Source of the DNA: G965197005 sp965197005
GTDB lineage: Bacteria > Pseudomonadota > Gammaproteobacteria > Pseudomonadales > Oceanobacteraceae
Length of the DNA stretch: 64,000 bases
Assembly (NCBI GenBank): GCA_965197005.1
Contig: OZ239982.1
Location: forward strand, 1,860,001 to 1,924,000
Direction: 5' to 3'
The notes under the pieces are model-generated. The model searched no databases and was not told the DNA's origin. It was given only the letters and a program-made list of their open reading frames with translations. The position numbers and the translations under genes were made by a program. Shown here piece after piece: positions 15,526-24,677 of this stretch (position 1 is the first letter of the stretch; each line of letters starts with the position of its first letter).

Positions 15526-15813
15526 TTATTCATCATCACTGCCAAATAAAAACATTAATGCAATGCCTAATAAAAAAGCATTACTCAGCGGCTTACATTC
15601 TTGATTCTTGTCTGGCTGATTGCGGTATTCTGAACTATATGTATCTTCATCTAGCTGTTTATTATCTAATTCATTAAGTAGTTTTTCTAGTTCTTCATCG
15701 GTTATGTTGTATGTGCCAAATAATTCAAGAAACAAAGTAATGATGAAGCTCAGTAAGCCTATTAAAAATTTGAAAATAAAATAACCAATGATGGCTATCA
15801 CTATATATTCCAT
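15526..15813 (-). CDS. Small membrane protein upstream of cas1
   Basis: The protein has 95 residues. An N-terminal membrane segment (YIVIAIIGYFIFKFLIGLLS) extends into a second hydrophobic stretch. An acidic/glutamine-rich middle (ITDEELEKLLNELDNKQLDE) and a short hydrophobic C-terminus (AFLLGIALMFLFG) follow. AGGAGG five bases before ATG 15813 sets the start. Family not recognised. It is 50 bp upstream of cas1 on the same strand and 31 bp after the cysteine-rich mini-gene, so it may be co-transcribed with either. Confidence 0.7.
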   Translation of the reverse strand: MEYIVIAIIGYFIFKFLIGLLSFIITLFLELFGTYNITDEELEKLLNELDNKQLDEDTYSSEYRNQPDKNQECKPLSNAFLLGIALMFLFGSDDE

Positions 15814-15844
15814 TGTTCCTCCTAAAAATTTGATGTCTGTTTTG

Positions 15845-16015
15845 TTAGTCTTCAATGGGTTCTTTGTTATTGCACTTGCAATGACAGCAGCATGATTTAC
15901 AGCAGCAACTACAGTTGGTTGTTTTTTTCTGTATGCCAGTGTCTAAGAGCATATTTAAAAAACTAATAAATCCTATAATGAAAAGGCAGGTTACAATAAA
16001 ATCGCAACAGTCCAT
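15845..16015 (-). CDS. Cysteine-rich small membrane protein
   Basis: The 56 residues open MDCCDFIVTC, continue through one membrane span (LFIIGFISFLNMLL), a short linker, and then a tail with nine cysteines in 14 residues (CSCCCKSCCCHCKC), ending NNKEPIED. An AGGAG site seven bases before the ATG at 16015 supports real translation. Family unknown; the tail could bind metal or carry lipid or redox modifications. It is followed by the membrane protein at 15526-15813 on the same strand. Confidence 0.65.
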   Translation of the reverse strand: MDCCDFIVTCLFIIGFISFLNMLLDTGIQKKTTNCSCCCKSCCCHCKCNNKEPIED

Positions 16016-16072
16016 GATATTCTCCTTATGTTTGTGAAACTGATGTTAGGGATAAATCTAATTTGTTTGTTG

Positions 16073-16480
16073 TCATGATGCGCTCCAATACACTTTAATT
16101 TCTAAGCCGTGGTAGGGCATGTTTTTGGGGTCTAGGTGGCTTATGTAGGCACTGACTCTATGTGGTTGTTTGAGCATGGCAAACAGTGAGCGGTTATTCA
16201 TTTTGGGGATATAACCAAGTTTGTAATTGTGGTGGTAAACTTCAATGGCGTTGGTATCAAATTTGTTTGTGGGTTCGGCTTTAAGCCTTATTTTTTGTCC
16301 CACTTTAAGTTGTGTGGCTATTTCTTGTATTTGATAGTAGTACATGCCGTTTATTTGTGTGTTAAGCACTTCTAGCTGGTTTGCTCTTTGCTTTTTTGCC
16401 TGCGCTTGCAGTGTGGGGTTAAGCGTTAGGGCAAGTAGTGAGGTTTTGCTTAGAATTGAAAAAAACTGTCGCCGCTGCAT
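16073..16480 (-). CDS. HIRAN-domain protein with Tat-like signal
   Basis: The protein has 135 residues. The N-terminus MQRRQFFSILSKTSLLALTL looks like a twin-arginine signal with a cleavage region near LQAQA. The rest is one HIRAN domain (GQKIRLKAEPTNKFDTNAIE, GYIPKMNNRSLFAML). HIRAN domains are known as 3'-end DNA-binding modules on helicases and nucleases; a stand-alone exported version is seen in some bacteria and its job is unclear. GGAG precedes ATG 16480. It is 82 bp downstream of the second WYL regulator. Confidence 0.8.
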   Translation of the reverse strand: MQRRQFFSILSKTSLLALTLNPTLQAQAKKQRANQLEVLNTQINGMYYYQIQEIATQLKVGQKIRLKAEPTNKFDTNAIEVYHHNYKLGYIPKMNNRSLFAMLKQPHRVSAYISHLDPKNMPYHGLEIKVYWSAS

Positions 16481-16562
16481 GTATTTCTCCAAGATGGTGA
16501 GTGTGTAAGCAATATAACAAACTGCTGCTGCAAATTTTGACTTGTACGAATATACAGTGGCT

Positions 16563-17519
16563 TTATTGGTTTTTTTCTAGAGCTTGTTGTAGGCGTTTTT
16601 TATATTCTTGTTTGAGATTATCTGGGGCAATAATGTTTATGTCTGGTGCATGAAATAGTAGGTCTTTGAGCAGTTCTCTTGCATCGCTGTAGGGAATGCT
16701 GAGTAGGTAGTTTTCGCCTTGCCATTGTCCTTGCTGCTGTGGGTGCCATTGTTGTTGACTGATTTGTAGGGCACTTGGTGGGTTGATTAAAATTTCTGCT
16801 AGGTTGGTTGGCTCGCCTGAGAAGATGCCGTAGCTTTGGCTAAAGTATTCTTTGCGCTGGTCTTTATTAATACTGAGGGCGGTGTCTTTTTGTAAAAGAG
16901 CACGTTGAATACGGCTGACTAAAAAGGTACGCAGGGCTTGTTTGGTATGACACCAAGCGTCTAAATACCAGTTATCTCGATAGTATACTAGGGTTTGTGG
17001 GCTGAGGGTGCGTTGGGATTTTTGTTTATCACCGCTTTGATATTGAATATGAATTTGTTTTTGTTCGGTTAGCCCTCGCATAAGCACATCAAAAATCTTG
17101 TGATTGAGCTCTCGTTTGGCGTGGGGAATAATGCGAATGCGCTCGGCAATGTCTTCAACGTTAATGTGATGGGCTTGTAAAAACTGTTGCACACTTGCGC
17201 TAATGGCTTCAAGTTCACTGCCTAACAAGCCTGATTGCATTTCTTTAAGTAGGGTTAATATGCTTGCCATGCCTCTTAGTTCACTTGCGGTTAGCCACCA
17301 GCCGGGTAATTCAAATTGGTTGTCTGCTCCATAGTAGTAGCTGTGTTTGCTTGGGTCGTATTCAATGGGGGCATGAAAAAAATTGCGCATGTCTTCTATT
17401 AGGCGTGTAATGGTGGAGTTGCTGCATTCTAACTCTTGGCATAGTCCATTTTTGCTTAGTCCATAACGCCTGCTTTTTAGCAGGCGATGGAGTTGTTGGA
17501 TTTGGTCTATTTTTTTCAT
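16563..17519 (-). CDS. WYL-domain transcriptional regulator, second copy
   Basis: The protein has 318 residues, with an N-terminal helix-turn-helix (LLKSRRYGLSKNGLCQELEC, STITRLIEDMRNFF) and a WYL domain (LSPQTLVYYRDNWYLDAWCH). The C-terminal half (YFSQSYGIFSGEPTNLAEIL) parallels the WYL protein in the cas operon (YTQTYGIFSGEKTETAELKF), so the two are paralogues. Its target is unknown; candidates are its own neighbours (HIRAN, cysteine-rich gene, cas operon) on the same strand. Confidence 0.88.
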   Translation of the reverse strand: MKKIDQIQQLHRLLKSRRYGLSKNGLCQELECSNSTITRLIEDMRNFFHAPIEYDPSKHSYYYGADNQFELPGWWLTASELRGMASILTLLKEMQSGLLGSELEAISASVQQFLQAHHINVEDIAERIRIIPHAKRELNHKIFDVLMRGLTEQKQIHIQYQSGDKQKSQRTLSPQTLVYYRDNWYLDAWCHTKQALRTFLVSRIQRALLQKDTALSINKDQRKEYFSQSYGIFSGEPTNLAEILINPPSALQISQQQWHPQQQGQWQGENYLLSIPYSDARELLKDLLFHAPDINIIAPDNLKQEYKKRLQQALEKNQ

Positions 17520-17536
17520 GCGTAACCCGTCGGTAA

Positions 17537-18661
17537 CTAACGCAAGTTTTTAAGGTATTTGTATTCAAAAATACGCTTGGCGTAGTGAAATGCAAAAAAG
17601 GGTGGTAAGAGCGTGGATTTTTTCTCGGTGCGTTTGATAAACATGCCGTTTTTTGCGCCATCTAAAATACAGATGATTTCAAATTTAACTGCTTTGCGCT
17701 CGGGTTTATTTTGTAATTCATTTAATAGATTAAAGGCGGCAGATTGTGCTTGTAAGTCGGCACTGTGTCCTTGTTTGACTTGCCATGCAGGGCCTGGAAA
17801 GCTGCCTGAATCCCCTGCCACATAGGTGTACTCTAGGTCTGTTACTTTGGCGTTAAGGTCGGCTTTAATCAGCCCGCCTTCAGATTTTAATTCGGGGTGG
17901 TTATCTAACCATGCAGGCCCTGTTAAGCCAGTTTGAAAGATAATCAACTCTGCGTTTAGCTCGCCTTTTTCTAGGCATACTTTACGCTCTTCAAAACCCA
18001 GTACTTTCTCGCCTAGGCGTGTTTCTATATCCATGCTTTGCATACGCTCAATGAGTTTTTTAGGGGCGGTTTCTCCTAAACGCTTGGCGGGCTCTGCTTT
18101 GGGATTAAAAAACACCAATTTGAATTTATCACGGCGTTTTTGTTGGCGTAATAGGGCATCGATATTGAATAAAAATTCAAACATAGGGCCACCTCGCATG
18201 GCGGATTCTTCTTTGGCGTTACCTGTAAAACCAACGGCTATTGTGCCTGTTTTGAGTGCGGCTAACTTATCTCGAATGCCTTCTGCGGCTGGTATGCCTT
18301 TACAGGGGCTAAATACATGTTGCATGCCGTTGAAGTTGTCTAAAAAGCGTCCTCCTGAGGCGATAATCAGCCCGTCATTTCGATATTCGCCTGCGTTGGT
18401 TTTAACACAGCGTCCGTTATCGCTGATGCTTTCAACCTGCGCTTTGATGTAGGTTACTTTATGACGTTTAAAAAAGTTGTGTAAATTAACTTGCAAGTCA
18501 GCGGCTTTTTTTAAGCCTGAGGGTATCCAGATTAAACTCGGGTAATAAATAAAAATATCGCTTGGAGCAATGAGTTGAATGTGGGTCTGCGGGCTTAATT
18601 TGGCAACTTCTTGTACGGCTTTTAAAGCAGCAAACCCTGAGCCTAAGATGGTAATGTTCAT
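17537..18661 (-). CDS. FAD/NAD(P)-dependent oxidoreductase, SQR-like
   Basis: The protein has 374 residues. It has an N-terminal FAD-binding Rossmann motif (ITILGSGFAALKAV), a central GLIIASGGRFLDN, and a C-terminal YVAGDSGSFPGPAWQVKQGHS typical of the sulfide:quinone reductase/flavocytochrome c group. The cysteine in FSPCKGIP might correspond to a catalytic position, but the full SQR cysteine set is not obvious, so sulfide oxidation is only a possibility. AGGAG precedes the ATG at 18661. It is followed, 17 bp on, by the WYL gene. Confidence 0.8.
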   Translation of the reverse strand: MNITILGSGFAALKAVQEVAKLSPQTHIQLIAPSDIFIYYPSLIWIPSGLKKAADLQVNLHNFFKRHKVTYIKAQVESISDNGRCVKTNAGEYRNDGLIIASGGRFLDNFNGMQHVFSPCKGIPAAEGIRDKLAALKTGTIAVGFTGNAKEESAMRGGPMFEFLFNIDALLRQQKRRDKFKLVFFNPKAEPAKRLGETAPKKLIERMQSMDIETRLGEKVLGFEERKVCLEKGELNAELIIFQTGLTGPAWLDNHPELKSEGGLIKADLNAKVTDLEYTYVAGDSGSFPGPAWQVKQGHSADLQAQSAAFNLLNELQNKPERKAVKFEIICILDGAKNGMFIKRTEKKSTLLPPFFAFHYAKRIFEYKYLKNLR

Positions 18662-18673
18662 ATTGTTCTCCTG

Positions 18674-19858
18674 TTAGTATTTGTCTGTCAGTTTGATAAT
18701 CTCGTTAATAAAAATATAAATATCTGCCCCTGCATGACTTAAAATGCCATTATTAAGTGGTCTTAAATCTTTTTTGTGTCCAAGGCGTACCAGCACTAGA
18801 TTATGGCTAGGTATCACAATCACACGTTGCCCTAAATGACCTAGCATGGCATAGAAGTTGGGAGTATGTTGGCTATCTACCCAAAAAGAGTAACCGTATT
18901 CTTTGGGTTCGTCTGCGCTAAAAGCACGTTGGTTTGCTGTGGTCATTTTGGCAACACTTTGAGCACTTAAAATGGAATTTCCTTGCCATCTGCCCTGTTG
19001 TAATAAGAGTTGTCCTAGCTTGCCAAAATCTCGTGCACTGGCATTAATGCAGCAATAGGCTTTTTCCATTTTGTTGTTGCCGTCTAATGACCATAGGGCA
19101 TCTTGTGCCATGCCTAGTGGTTGCCAAAAATATTGCGAGATGCTTTGTGTTAATGATTGTGCAAGTGCTCGTTGAAGAATAATACCAAGTAGTTGGGTGT
19201 TGCCTGAGAGGTATTTAAAATGTCCACCCGCTGGTTTGATAAAGCCTCGCTTAAGTATTTGCTGTTCAATATCATCACCAAAATAGGCTTTGGCGGTGGG
19301 GTTAATAGGATAATAATAATCTTCTACCCAGTTAAAGCCGCTGGTCATGGCGGCTAGATCACCAACACTTGCACTTTGGGCATAGGGGTCGTCTTTTAGC
19401 TCTGGCAGAAAGTCGGTAATTGGTTGTTCTAAAGAGCGAATTTTACCTAACTCAATGGCTTTAAATAATAGCATTGAGATAATTGATTTTGCCATAGAAA
19501 AGCTGTTTGTTTGGGTTTGTGCATCTGCGCCTTGCCAGTAGTGTTCGTACAATAGTTTGCCATCTTTAAAAACGGCAAAAGCGACCGTGCCAAATTGTTC
19601 TAATTCAGTACGCAATGCTGTACTAAGCTGTAGCTGATTGTAGTTGTGGTGTTTTTCCCAAGGTTTTGGGTTGTTTGTTTTGATGTGCCGATTAGTAAAA
19701 TATTTGTAATCATAAATGTTGGCCGTGCTATGTCCTTTTAAGTAGGTTAGGCGAAAAGCTCTAAATAAATATTGATTATCGGTAAGGTACAGTGCGGCAG
19801 TTGCGACGATTACTAAGGCAAGAAAAGTTGCTAGGGTTGCTTTTATTATTTTGGGCAT
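18674..19858 (-). CDS. Beta-lactamase-family serine hydrolase
   Basis: The protein has 394 residues. An N-terminal membrane anchor or signal (ATLATFLALVIVATAALYLT) is followed by the serine beta-lactamase/DD-peptidase fold. Motif 1, SMAK, is near residue 145, the Y-x-N-type motif appears in KYLSGNTQLLG, and GHLGQ lies near the C-terminus (H-x-G motif). Close families include class C-like hydrolases such as 6-aminohexanoate-dimer hydrolase; the substrate cannot be told. It is periplasmic and 12 bp upstream of the SQR-like gene. Confidence 0.8.
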   Translation of the reverse strand: MPKIIKATLATFLALVIVATAALYLTDNQYLFRAFRLTYLKGHSTANIYDYKYFTNRHIKTNNPKPWEKHHNYNQLQLSTALRTELEQFGTVAFAVFKDGKLLYEHYWQGADAQTQTNSFSMAKSIISMLLFKAIELGKIRSLEQPITDFLPELKDDPYAQSASVGDLAAMTSGFNWVEDYYYPINPTAKAYFGDDIEQQILKRGFIKPAGGHFKYLSGNTQLLGIILQRALAQSLTQSISQYFWQPLGMAQDALWSLDGNNKMEKAYCCINASARDFGKLGQLLLQQGRWQGNSILSAQSVAKMTTANQRAFSADEPKEYGYSFWVDSQHTPNFYAMLGHLGQRVIVIPSHNLVLVRLGHKKDLRPLNNGILSHAGADIYIFINEIIKLTDKY

Positions 19859-19891
19859 GGTTTTCTCTAGTCATTAAAAGTTAATAAGATA

Positions 19892-19925
19892 TGAGTATGT
19901 CATTATGTATTCAATGGCATACTCA
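19892..19925. repeat. Inverted repeat upstream of the serine hydrolase
   Basis: The arms TGAGTATGTCATT and AATGGCATACTCA (13 bp, one mismatch) surround an 8-base loop, 34 bp upstream of the hydrolase start. It could be an operator or an mRNA leader hairpin. Confidence 0.45.
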
Positions 19926-19999
19926 CATTCCGTAACAATTCTTATTCTATCTCTTTTTTTTATTAAAAACCATGTGGAGTTTAAGCTTATTTAGCCGCA

Positions 20000-20037
20000 C
20001 ATAGAATACAAATGGGCTTGAGCATTTGTATTCTATG
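20000..20037 (-). terminator. Perfect 15-bp hairpin after the chemoreceptor gene
   Basis: The arms CATAGAATACAAATG and CATTTGTATTCTATG enclose an 8-base loop, 20 bp past the chemoreceptor stop. No T-run follows on the minus strand, so termination is plausible rather than certain; on the plus strand ATTTTTATAATTTT follows. Confidence 0.5.
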
Positions 20038-20056
20038 ACGATTTTTATAATTTTAT

Positions 20057-22144
20057 TTAATATTTAAATTTATTCAGGTCGGTATTGACTTTGCTAATCA
20101 AATCAACTGCTTCATTCGCTTGGTCTGAGGCTTGCTTGGCACTTTGTGAAATACGTTCAGCACTGCTACTGATGCTTTCAATATTATGCTGAACTTCTTC
20201 ACTGGCGTTAGCCTGTGCACCTGCTGATTGTTCAATATTTTTTGCCATATCACGTACCTGTTGGCTTTGTTTGGCGATGTCATTTAAGTCTTCTACGGCT
20301 TGCTGTGCGTTAATACGGCAGGTTTCGCTTAATGTTTGACTCTGCTCCATGGCATTTACCGCTTCTTTGCTCTTACTGCGTAAGGTATCTATCATGCGGT
20401 TAATTTCTTCTGTAGAGCTGGCTGTTTTAGTTGCCAGTTGACGCACTTCATCGGCAACAACTGCAAAGCCTCGCCCTGCCTCTCCTGCTCTTGCTGCTTC
20501 AATAGCGGCATTTAAGGCTAGCAGGTTGGTTTGTTCAGAAATGCCTGAAATCACATCTAATATTGAACCAATTTCTTCACTGTGTGCTTCTAAGGCATTA
20601 ATTTCTTTTCCGGCACGAGTAATTTCATCAGATAGATTATGCAAGTCCATTGCATTGGTTGACGCTGCTTTCTGGCCTTTTTCAACACTTTTCTGCGTGG
20701 CGTTCACGGTATCTGAGGTCGTTTTTATATATTCAGCAACCTGATGTGCTGTAGTAGACATGTTGTTGGCAATACTTAATACTTGCTGCACTTGGCTTTG
20801 TTGTGAACTGACCTCATGGTCGGTTTTTTGTGTGCCTGCATCTATAATTTTGGTTTTTTCTGTTACCTGTTCCATGGAACTTGCCATATCTTGAATAATA
20901 TGGCGGATATGTGCAATAAATGTATTTAGATGTTTTGCTAATGTGCCTGTTTCATCTTCACGCTTTATACGAATTTTTTGAGTTAAATCGCCTCCTGCTT
21001 GAGTTAAATTGTGCATCACTTTAACTAAATGATTAATCGGTTTGCTAATTGAAAGGGCAATAAAAAATGCAGCCAATACACCAATAACTATCATCAACAC
21101 GCCTAAAATTAACTGCTCTAGCGCACTTTGTTCAAACAGGCTATGCACATTTTCCATAAAGCTTGCTGCGCTAGCGAAGGCCACTTTGGTTGGTGCAAGC
21201 ACCACCAAATTCCATTTTAATTTGCTGTTTGCCAGTCCAAATTGATTGCCAATAACAACATTACTGCCAATGATTTTATCGCCTTCTTTGGCATAATCTT
21301 TTAACAATTTAAGCAAATCAGTTTGTGCTATTTTTTTCTCAATATTGGTTTTATTTTTACTATCTGCGGCGACAATGCCTTCGGGAGAGATAATAATCAC
21401 TCGCAGTGCCCCGTTGTAAAGTTTTTTACTGGCTTCCTCTGTAATTTGTTGCAAAAAGTTTAAAGAGTAATCTACACCAGTCATACCAACAGTCTTATCA
21501 TTATGTACAATTGGTGTGGTAATACTGGTCATCAGTGTGTTTACTCCCTGTAATTCATAAGCAATTGGTTCTATTACACAGGTTTTACCAGTTTGAATGG
21601 GACACTGATACCAATAAGAAAAGCCAATGCCATTTTTATTTTTTCCTTTATCATAAAAAGGTGCACAGGGTGTTAAAGCAATATCTCCTTTACTGCTACG
21701 AGAAAAATACGGTGCAAACTGTCCGCTGGGCATTGCGGTACTGGTATCCCCAACAAATTGGCTATCTTGCCCATCAAAGGTATCTTTTTCCCAGCCTGTA
21801 TACAGACCTATCAGATTAGGATTGGCTTCAAAGATACTTCGCATTTGTTCTACTACCTGATTGCGAGAGAGAGTACCTTTGGCATTAGCCAAGCCTTTCG
21901 CAAAGGTTTCTGCAATAGTGGCTGCATTATTAAATAGCACTTCCAGATATTGGGTTTGGCTGTGTGCTAGGGCAGAGAGCTTATGTACTGCTTCTTGTTT
22001 GACTAGGTTATCAACTTTATCATTAAGTATTTGTGATAATGCAATATTTTGACGATAACCGTAACCAACTAAAATAAGTACGATAAAGATAAGACAACAA
22101 GAGAGAAATAAGATGATTTTATTTTTTATTGTAAGTAGTTTCAT
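20057..22144 (-). CDS. Methyl-accepting chemotaxis protein
   Basis: The protein has 695 residues. It has a first membrane span at about 10-30 ([20 protein letters not shown]), a large periplasmic Cache-type sensor region ([43 protein letters not shown]), a second span near 345-365 and a HAMP domain. The cytoplasmic hairpin tip carries the signature [20 protein letters not shown]. It senses a small ligand and signals through CheA/CheW. No chemotaxis partner genes are in the window. It is transcribed alone. Confidence 0.92.
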   Translation of the reverse strand: MKLLTIKNKIILFLSCCLIFIVLILVGYGYRQNIALSQILNDKVDNLVKQEAVHKLSALAHSQTQYLEVLFNNAATIAETFAKGLANAKGTLSRNQVVEQMRSIFEANPNLIGLYTGWEKDTFDGQDSQFVGDTSTAMPSGQFAPYFSRSSKGDIALTPCAPFYDKGKNKNGIGFSYWYQCPIQTGKTCVIEPIAYELQGVNTLMTSITTPIVHNDKTVGMTGVDYSLNFLQQITEEASKKLYNGALRVIIISPEGIVAADSKNKTNIEKKIAQTDLLKLLKDYAKEGDKIIGSNVVIGNQFGLANSKLKWNLVVLAPTKVAFASAASFMENVHSLFEQSALEQLILGVLMIVIGVLAAFFIALSISKPINHLVKVMHNLTQAGGDLTQKIRIKREDETGTLAKHLNTFIAHIRHIIQDMASSMEQVTEKTKIIDAGTQKTDHEVSSQQSQVQQVLSIANNMSTTAHQVAEYIKTTSDTVNATQKSVEKGQKAASTNAMDLHNLSDEITRAGKEINALEAHSEEIGSILDVISGISEQTNLLALNAAIEAARAGEAGRGFAVVADEVRQLATKTASSTEEINRMIDTLRSKSKEAVNAMEQSQTLSETCRINAQQAVEDLNDIAKQSQQVRDMAKNIEQSAGAQANASEEVQHNIESISSSAERISQSAKQASDQANEAVDLISKVNTDLNKFKY

Positions 22145-22330
22145 AAGTAGTTCCTTTTTTTGGCAATATCATAATTAAGTAATACTTGTGTTATAAAAGT
22201 ATAGGCACAACTTATGAATATAATATGACTTTTGCTAAAAAATTGACTTTTGTCTTATTTTCTATCTTTTTTATAGTTATTAAATAGATTACCTAACAAC
22301 GGTTAATTGTAATTAGGTAATTTTATTTTC

Positions 22331-22519
22331 TTATTTAAAACCCAATTTTTGATAGAGCTTTTGCATTAAACACCATTTGCTAAAGCCAAATTGGAATAAG
22401 TTAGCTCCAACGAATAGAGTTAAAGCAAACCACCAAGGGTCAACATATATACCCAGTAAGGTTGAGGCAATAATAAATACGCCAGCGGTAACGTGTAACA
22501 TGTCTTGTGATGTCATCAT
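22331..22519 (-). CDS. DUF2892 (YgaP-type) inner membrane protein
   Basis: The 62 residues contain two membrane spans (LHVTAGVFIIASTLLGIYV and WFALTLFVGANLFQFGFS) and a C-terminal LYQKLGFK, the DUF2892 layout seen in the membrane part of YgaP. It is the last gene of the operon that starts with the RND protein. DUF2892 proteins often sit under BigR/YgaV repressors; the divergent ArsR gene here fits. A 9-bp inverted repeat at 22288-22321 may end the operon. Confidence 0.75.
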   Translation of the reverse strand: MMTSQDMLHVTAGVFIIASTLLGIYVDPWWFALTLFVGANLFQFGFSKWCLMQKLYQKLGFK

Positions 22520-22539
22520 AAAGTCCTCGTTAAATGAAG

Positions 22540-23841
22540 TTAGTAGTTGTATTTTATTTGTGCAAAATAGTTGGAGTTACTTTCAAATTGCCCCCATTGA
22601 GTATAATTTTTTTCGCCTGTAAAGCTGTTTGCGCCAAGGGCAAATTGCCAGTTATCACTATGGCGATACGTTACTTTGGCAATGCTTAGACTGTCTTTCT
22701 CGTTTGGCGAGTAAAAGCTAAATAACGACCAAGTGATTTTTTGCTTATAGGTTTGCAGCCTCAGCCTAAGTGTGAGCATATCGTGCGCTTCATCAGCAAT
22801 AGGCGTAGCCCCCATGTAGTTATCTTTGGCGGCTTGATATTGCAAGGTTTGCTCACGCATCCATTGCACCCCCATAGTCAAGTTTTTAACCAGTTCTTTC
22901 TCAATGCCGACAATGGCTTTGACTTGATTGTTGGGAATAAAGGGTTTGTTGCCGTCTTTATCGTCTAACGATTGCCAATATGCCACCTCGCCACTGATAA
23001 GCCCCATAAAGGTGTCTTCACGCACGCTTGCTCCAAAGGCTTGTAAGGCGGGAAAGAGGTATTTTTGTTTAAGCGCATCGTATCCCATTGGGCGATTAAA
23101 AAAGCCTTTGTATGCATACAACGCCACTTCTGTACCGCTAAAGGTATTGGATAAGCGCAAATGAAATTGTCCGTTTTTTAACTCTTTTTTGGGTTTTTCA
23201 TCTTTTAGCTTTGGCATGCCTTGTGCGCCATATAAGATGGCAGGATTAAAGTAAACAAAGCGTTCTCCGGTAATGTAAATGTCTGGTGTGAAAATGGGCA
23301 CCCATACAAAATCAATATTTAATGCGGAGCTAAACACACTCATTTTAATAGCAGGTGCGGGTGCTTTTAGATAGCTGTCGTCTCTGCCTGCAAATAAGGA
23401 TTGCCAGTCTTTAGGGAAAAAATCGTTTACAAATAGATTGTCTCCCGTTCCCCAAGTGGTCACTTGTTGCCCTACTTTAAGGGCTAAATGCTCACTGAGA
23501 TTAAAATTGATAAACAACTCGCGTACATCAAGCTGTACTTTGGGGTCGTCAAGTTTATCTGCCACCAGTTGCAAGCGTGAGGAAAAAAAGTGCGAGCCTA
23601 AATAGCGGTTAGCACTTAGTTCATTGCGTAGTTCTAGCATACTTTCATCATTGCCTACTCGGTTTTTTTTAAAAAAAGCACCGCCGTAGGCTTCGCTAAA
23701 GCCTGAGAGTGTCCATGCACTTTCTGGCTCGTCTTGCCATTGTCCAAACGCCTCATCAAGGTCTTCAGCCTCTTGCGCTAGTGCGCAAAAGGGGCTGAAC
23801 ATCAGTGCAGTAGTTAGAAATAATAGGCTAAGTTTGTGCAT
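22540..23841 (-). CDS. Outer membrane beta-barrel protein of an RND/LolA-like export operon
   Basis: The protein has 433 residues. A signal peptide (LSLLFLTTALMFSPFCALAQ) is followed by alternating amphipathic strands and a C-terminal aromatic end (FAQIKYNY) typical of outer membrane barrels. No specific substrate motif is recognised. Its start overlaps the stop of the LolA-like gene by one base, so it belongs to the same operon. Similar RND-LolA-barrel trios are thought to move lipids or hydrophobic compounds; that is inference here. Confidence 0.75.
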   Translation of the reverse strand: MHKLSLLFLTTALMFSPFCALAQEAEDLDEAFGQWQDEPESAWTLSGFSEAYGGAFFKKNRVGNDESMLELRNELSANRYLGSHFFSSRLQLVADKLDDPKVQLDVRELFINFNLSEHLALKVGQQVTTWGTGDNLFVNDFFPKDWQSLFAGRDDSYLKAPAPAIKMSVFSSALNIDFVWVPIFTPDIYITGERFVYFNPAILYGAQGMPKLKDEKPKKELKNGQFHLRLSNTFSGTEVALYAYKGFFNRPMGYDALKQKYLFPALQAFGASVREDTFMGLISGEVAYWQSLDDKDGNKPFIPNNQVKAIVGIEKELVKNLTMGVQWMREQTLQYQAAKDNYMGATPIADEAHDMLTLRLRLQTYKQKITWSLFSFYSPNEKDSLSIAKVTYRHSDNWQFALGANSFTGEKNYTQWGQFESNSNYFAQIKYNY

Positions 23842-24644
23842 TATTTTTTCCCGAATTTAAGCCATTTTGCTGGTGGAACACGCAATGAACGCTCGCTAAA
23901 GATGCGGTCATCAATGCCTTCGTTATAGCGGACATTACGCATTTGTGTAATGGTGTAGCTGCCGTCGATCAGGTTTTCAGCCTTCATCTGTACAATGGTA
24001 TTAAAGCCTTGAATTTGTTTAACTTTAGTGGCAGAAATACGGCGATATAGTTTATTTTGTTTATCAAAGTATTCTGCTTGCATTGGCAGCATGGTGTTTT
24101 TATCTATGTTAACCTTGTAGTGAGAGAACTCGACTTCACTGGCTTTTTTAGGGACGGCTTTAAGTGTCCATTGTGTGTCGTTTTCACTTTCTAAAGTAAA
24201 GGTGTCAGCATTAATATTGCGCCCTGAAATGTCTTCATAAAAGAATGTAGAGCCAACAAAACTGGTGCGCTTATCGCCTGCACCAATACGCTTAACCAAA
24301 TCAAGCCCCGGCAAATATAACCAGCGGTCATCATCAGATGCGGGCTTTTTAATAACCAAAAAGCTGGTGCGTGCAACGTCTGAGGGACGTGTAAAGACCA
24401 CCAAGTATTTTTGTTCTCCGCCTTTTTTAACGTTTTTTCTGAGAATAATAAACTGGCGTAATTGCTTTCTTTTTTGACTGTCAACAATCATCATGCGTGC
24501 TTCTGTGCGACCATCGTCGCCTGCATATACCGCAATTTCATTCGATTTTTTGACAATCTCCTGTGGGGTAAGTGCTTGAGTAAATGTACTCAAACCCAAT
24601 AGTGCCAACAGTGTTAAGGTTTTAATGCTCTTCATTGTTTTCAT
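23841..24644 (-). CDS. LolA-like outer membrane lipoprotein-sorting protein
   Basis: The protein has 267 residues, with a signal peptide (LTLLALLGLSTFTQA) and then a LolA/LppX-like half-barrel of the COG2834 type (RQFIILRKNVKKGGEQKYLV, DDRWLYLPGLDLVKRIGAGD, GSTFFYEDISGRN). It is a periplasmic carrier for hydrophobic cargo. It lies between the RND gene (33 bp) and the outer membrane barrel gene (1-bp overlap), the usual partners of this family. Confidence 0.82.
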   Translation of the reverse strand: MKTMKSIKTLTLLALLGLSTFTQALTPQEIVKKSNEIAVYAGDDGRTEARMMIVDSQKRKQLRQFIILRKNVKKGGEQKYLVVFTRPSDVARTSFLVIKKPASDDDRWLYLPGLDLVKRIGAGDKRTSFVGSTFFYEDISGRNINADTFTLESENDTQWTLKAVPKKASEVEFSHYKVNIDKNTMLPMQAEYFDKQNKLYRRISATKVKQIQGFNTIVQMKAENLIDGSYTITQMRNVRYNEGIDDRIFSERSLRVPPAKWLKFGKK

Positions 24645-24677
24645 GTTTTTTTTCCTCTTTGGGTTAATAATATTTAA

